Assembly (NCBI GenBank): GCA_003176075.1
Contig: PSRN01000059.1
Coordinates: 1 to 6,381, forward strand
Reading direction: 5' to 3'
Origin: Bdellovibrio sp.
GTDB lineage: Bacteria > Bdellovibrionota > Bdellovibrionia > Bdellovibrionales > Bdellovibrionaceae
DNA length: 6,381 bases
Position numbers and translations under genes: made by a program
Notes under the pieces: generated by a model
The model's database searches: none
Told to the model about the DNA's origin: nothing
The model's input: only the letters and a program-made list of their open reading frames with translations
Shown: in pieces, positions 5,334 to 6,381 of the stretch
Layout of the letters: every line of letters starts with the position of its first letter
Position numbering within the stretch: the first letter of the stretch is position 1

Positions 5334-5663
5334 TTGATAAACGTGACTGTGGAGACGCCCGACAAAATTTCTGTTCAGATTATCATCCATGGACTTGTCC
5401 AAGGCGTTGGCTATAGAAGGTTTGTTGAGTTGCAAGCCCGCACCTTGGGGATCGCCGGATGGGTTCGCAATCTAACGACCGGAGAAGTCGAAGTCTGGGC
5501 GGTCGGGGCCAAGGATCGGCTCGAATCGCTGTTTCATGAATTGCGTCGCGGTCCCCCCGGAAGCCTGGTGGAGAAGCTCGAGATTCACGAGCGAACGATG
5601 CCTGAAGGTTTCACAATCAACAGAGTCTTCACGGTCCGAGTGGACGGGGAAAAGCCGATATGA
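5334..5663 (+). CDS. acyP: Acylphosphatase
   Basis: This small cytoplasmic enzyme hydrolyses carboxyl-phosphate bonds such as acetyl or carbamoyl phosphate. The signature IIHGLVQGVGYRRFV carries the phosphate-binding Arg28. GWVRNLTTGEVEVWAVG (42-58) carries the catalytic Asn46. The single ferredoxin-like domain spans roughly residues 12-105, and the 109-aa length is slightly over the usual 90-100. No ATG is available: candidates are TTG 5334, GTG 5343 and GTG 5349, none with a clear Shine-Dalgarno, so the first 5 residues are uncertain. The stop overlaps the next gene's ATG (ATGA), so the two are co-translated. Family and catalytic residues are clear; the physiological substrate is not. Confidence 0.93.
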   Translation: MINVTVETPDKISVQIIIHGLVQGVGYRRFVELQARTLGIAGWVRNLTTGEVEVWAVGAKDRLESLFHELRRGPPGSLVEKLEIHERTMPEGFTINRVFTVRVDGEKPI

Positions 5664-6079
5664 CGATTCTTGGATATCTGACAGAACGCCGAACACGGCT
5701 CATCCACTGCGCCCTGTTGAGTTTCTCTATTTTTTATTTTCCGCCCTCTTTCGCCGAAGTTCCTGAGTTTGCCGGAGCTCGCAGGGGTTTTGCCACCGTG
5801 ATGTTGGCGGGACTTGCGGGCGCGGTGTTGGGGTTGTCGACCTTGAGCTTCTACGGCAAACCGGAAGAGCATATCGGCAATATCTATGTGGGACTCGGCC
5901 TGGGTCTTCTCGGCGGCGCCGGCTATGTGTTGGCGGTGCCTGAGAATGAGCGAAGCTGGTCACGCGACGAGTTCTCCAATCCGGAGAAGTTCGAAATCCG
6001 GGCGGCGGGGATTTCGCAAACGACGGGGATATCAAGTGCTTGTCCTGGCGTGCTCCGCTGGAGCTGGGAAATCCCCTAA
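5660..6079 (+). CDS. Small exported or membrane protein, function unknown
   Basis: A 139-aa protein of no family I can name. Residues 10-32 look like a signal peptide: basic RRTR, then hydrophobic LIHCALLSFSIFYF, with possible cleavage after PSFA (32). Two glycine-rich hydrophobic segments follow, about 44-63 (ATVMLAGLAGAVLGLSTLSF) and 73-93 (GNIYVGLGLGLLGGAGYVL), separated by a short charged loop GKPEEH. This is a likely helical hairpin with Gly-zipper packing. A polar tail (95-139) ends in a beta-like VLRWSWEIP. The LSTLSFYG motif recalls small Bdellovibrio-like proteins from memory only. ATG at 5660 overlaps the acyP stop by 4 nt, with GGGGA 9 nt upstream, so co-expression is certain in layout but a functional link is unproven. 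Confidence 0.75.
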   Translation: MTILGYLTERRTRLIHCALLSFSIFYFPPSFAEVPEFAGARRGFATVMLAGLAGAVLGLSTLSFYGKPEEHIGNIYVGLGLGLLGGAGYVLAVPENERSWSRDEFSNPEKFEIRAAGISQTTGISSACPGVLRWSWEIP

Positions 6080-6126
6080 GAGCGCACCTAAGAAGTATCG
6101 TGTCAGGTTGGCACTTCCTGAGCTTC

Positions 6127-6141
6127 GCCGCCCGAGGCGGC
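6127..6141. terminator. GC-rich hairpin between convergent genes
   Basis: GCCGCC (6127-6132) and GGCGGC (6136-6141) pair perfectly around CGA, between the stop of the exported-protein gene (6079) and the pilT stop (6166). No T-run follows on either strand, so if it ends transcription it is not a classic intrinsic terminator. The pairing is certain, the role is guessed from position. Confidence 0.3.
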
Positions 6142-6165
6142 TCCGTCGGCACCTCCCCGGAGTTC

Positions 6166-6381
6166 TCAACTCGCCTTGGGATTTACTTCTTCGGCCTTAC
6201 CCAAAAACGAGTACCCGTCCTCACGAGTGATTTTTCCCTTCTTGATGAGGTCTTCAATGGATTTTTCAAACAGGATCATGCCCAGCGCTGAGCCGGTCTG
6301 AATGGCCGAAGGCAACTGGTGAATCTTGTTTTCCCGGATGAGATTTGAGATCGCTTTGGTGCATCTCATCACCTCGTAGGC
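6166..6381 (-). CDS. pilT: PilT-like type IV pilus retraction ATPase, C-terminal end
   Basis: The frame is open from the right edge to the stop at 6166, giving the last 71 residues of a larger protein. EVMRCTKAISNLIRENKIHQLPSAIQTG is the PilT-type C-terminal motif (compare AIRNLIREGKTHQ...SAIQTG), and a final helical region LFEKSIEDLIKKGKITREDGY follows, as in PilT. PilT is a hexameric cytoplasmic ATPase that disassembles pili to power twitching and retraction. The ATPase core (Walker A/B, Asp and His boxes) lies outside the window. PilT and PilU paralogues are hard to separate from this tail; the SAIQTG motif favours PilT. It converges with the acyP operon. Confidence 0.9.
   Translation of the reverse strand, partial: AYEVMRCTKAISNLIRENKIHQLPSAIQTGSALGMILFEKSIEDLIKKGKITREDGYSFLGKAEEVNPKAS

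Noticed and set aside
5259..5435. N-terminal extension of DeoC by 59 residues
   Set aside because: DeoC homology starts at residue 60 of that frame, and the extension overlaps the acylphosphatase coding region on the other strand.
6040..6291. 83-aa plus-strand open frame overlapping the exported-protein gene and pilT
   Set aside because: It overlaps two better supported genes, and has no motif or ribosome binding site worth noting.

Overview
The window looks like chromosomal DNA of a free-living Gram-negative bacterium. It carries a lipobox-bearing secreted protease, a PilT-type type IV pilus ATPase and a small periplasmic or membrane protein. No marker fixes the species. The small protein's LSTLSFYG segment reminds me of Bdellovibrio-like (Bdellovibrionota) proteins, but that is memory, not a search result. 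No rRNA, tRNA, CRISPR array or intact transposase is visible.

Layout. Positions 1-726 (minus) hold the N-terminal 242 codons of a lipoprotein subtilisin-like protease that runs off the left edge; its leader can form strong, mutually exclusive hairpins. Positions 944-3207 form an accessory block. It holds a DUF4258/YgiT zinc-finger pair on plus (candidate MqsRA-like toxin-antitoxin) and a convergent AbrB-like antitoxin plus RelE/ParE-like toxin pair on minus. It ends with a decayed AAA/DUF4143 ATPase on minus that has lost its ATPase domain and carries a frameshift. A perfect 9-bp dyad (1559-1580) lies between the two convergent toxin-antitoxin pairs.

Positions 3268-5258 (minus) are a two-gene deoxyribonucleoside salvage operon, deoC then deoA/pdp, overlapping by 4 nt (ATGA). 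DeoA releases deoxyribose-1-phosphate from thymidine and related nucleosides. DeoC cleaves deoxyribose-5-phosphate to acetaldehyde and glyceraldehyde-3-phosphate. The linking phosphopentomutase is not in the window. Divergently, from about 5334 (plus), an acylphosphatase gene overlaps by 4 nt a gene for a small exported, glycine-rich membrane protein. The window ends in the C-terminus of a PilT-like ATPase (6166-6381, minus), convergent with the acylphosphatase operon.

Overall, conserved housekeeping genes flank a roughly 2.3-kb patch of toxin-antitoxin modules and gene debris. The least ordinary items are that patch, the broken ATPase, the dyads, and the leader of the protease.
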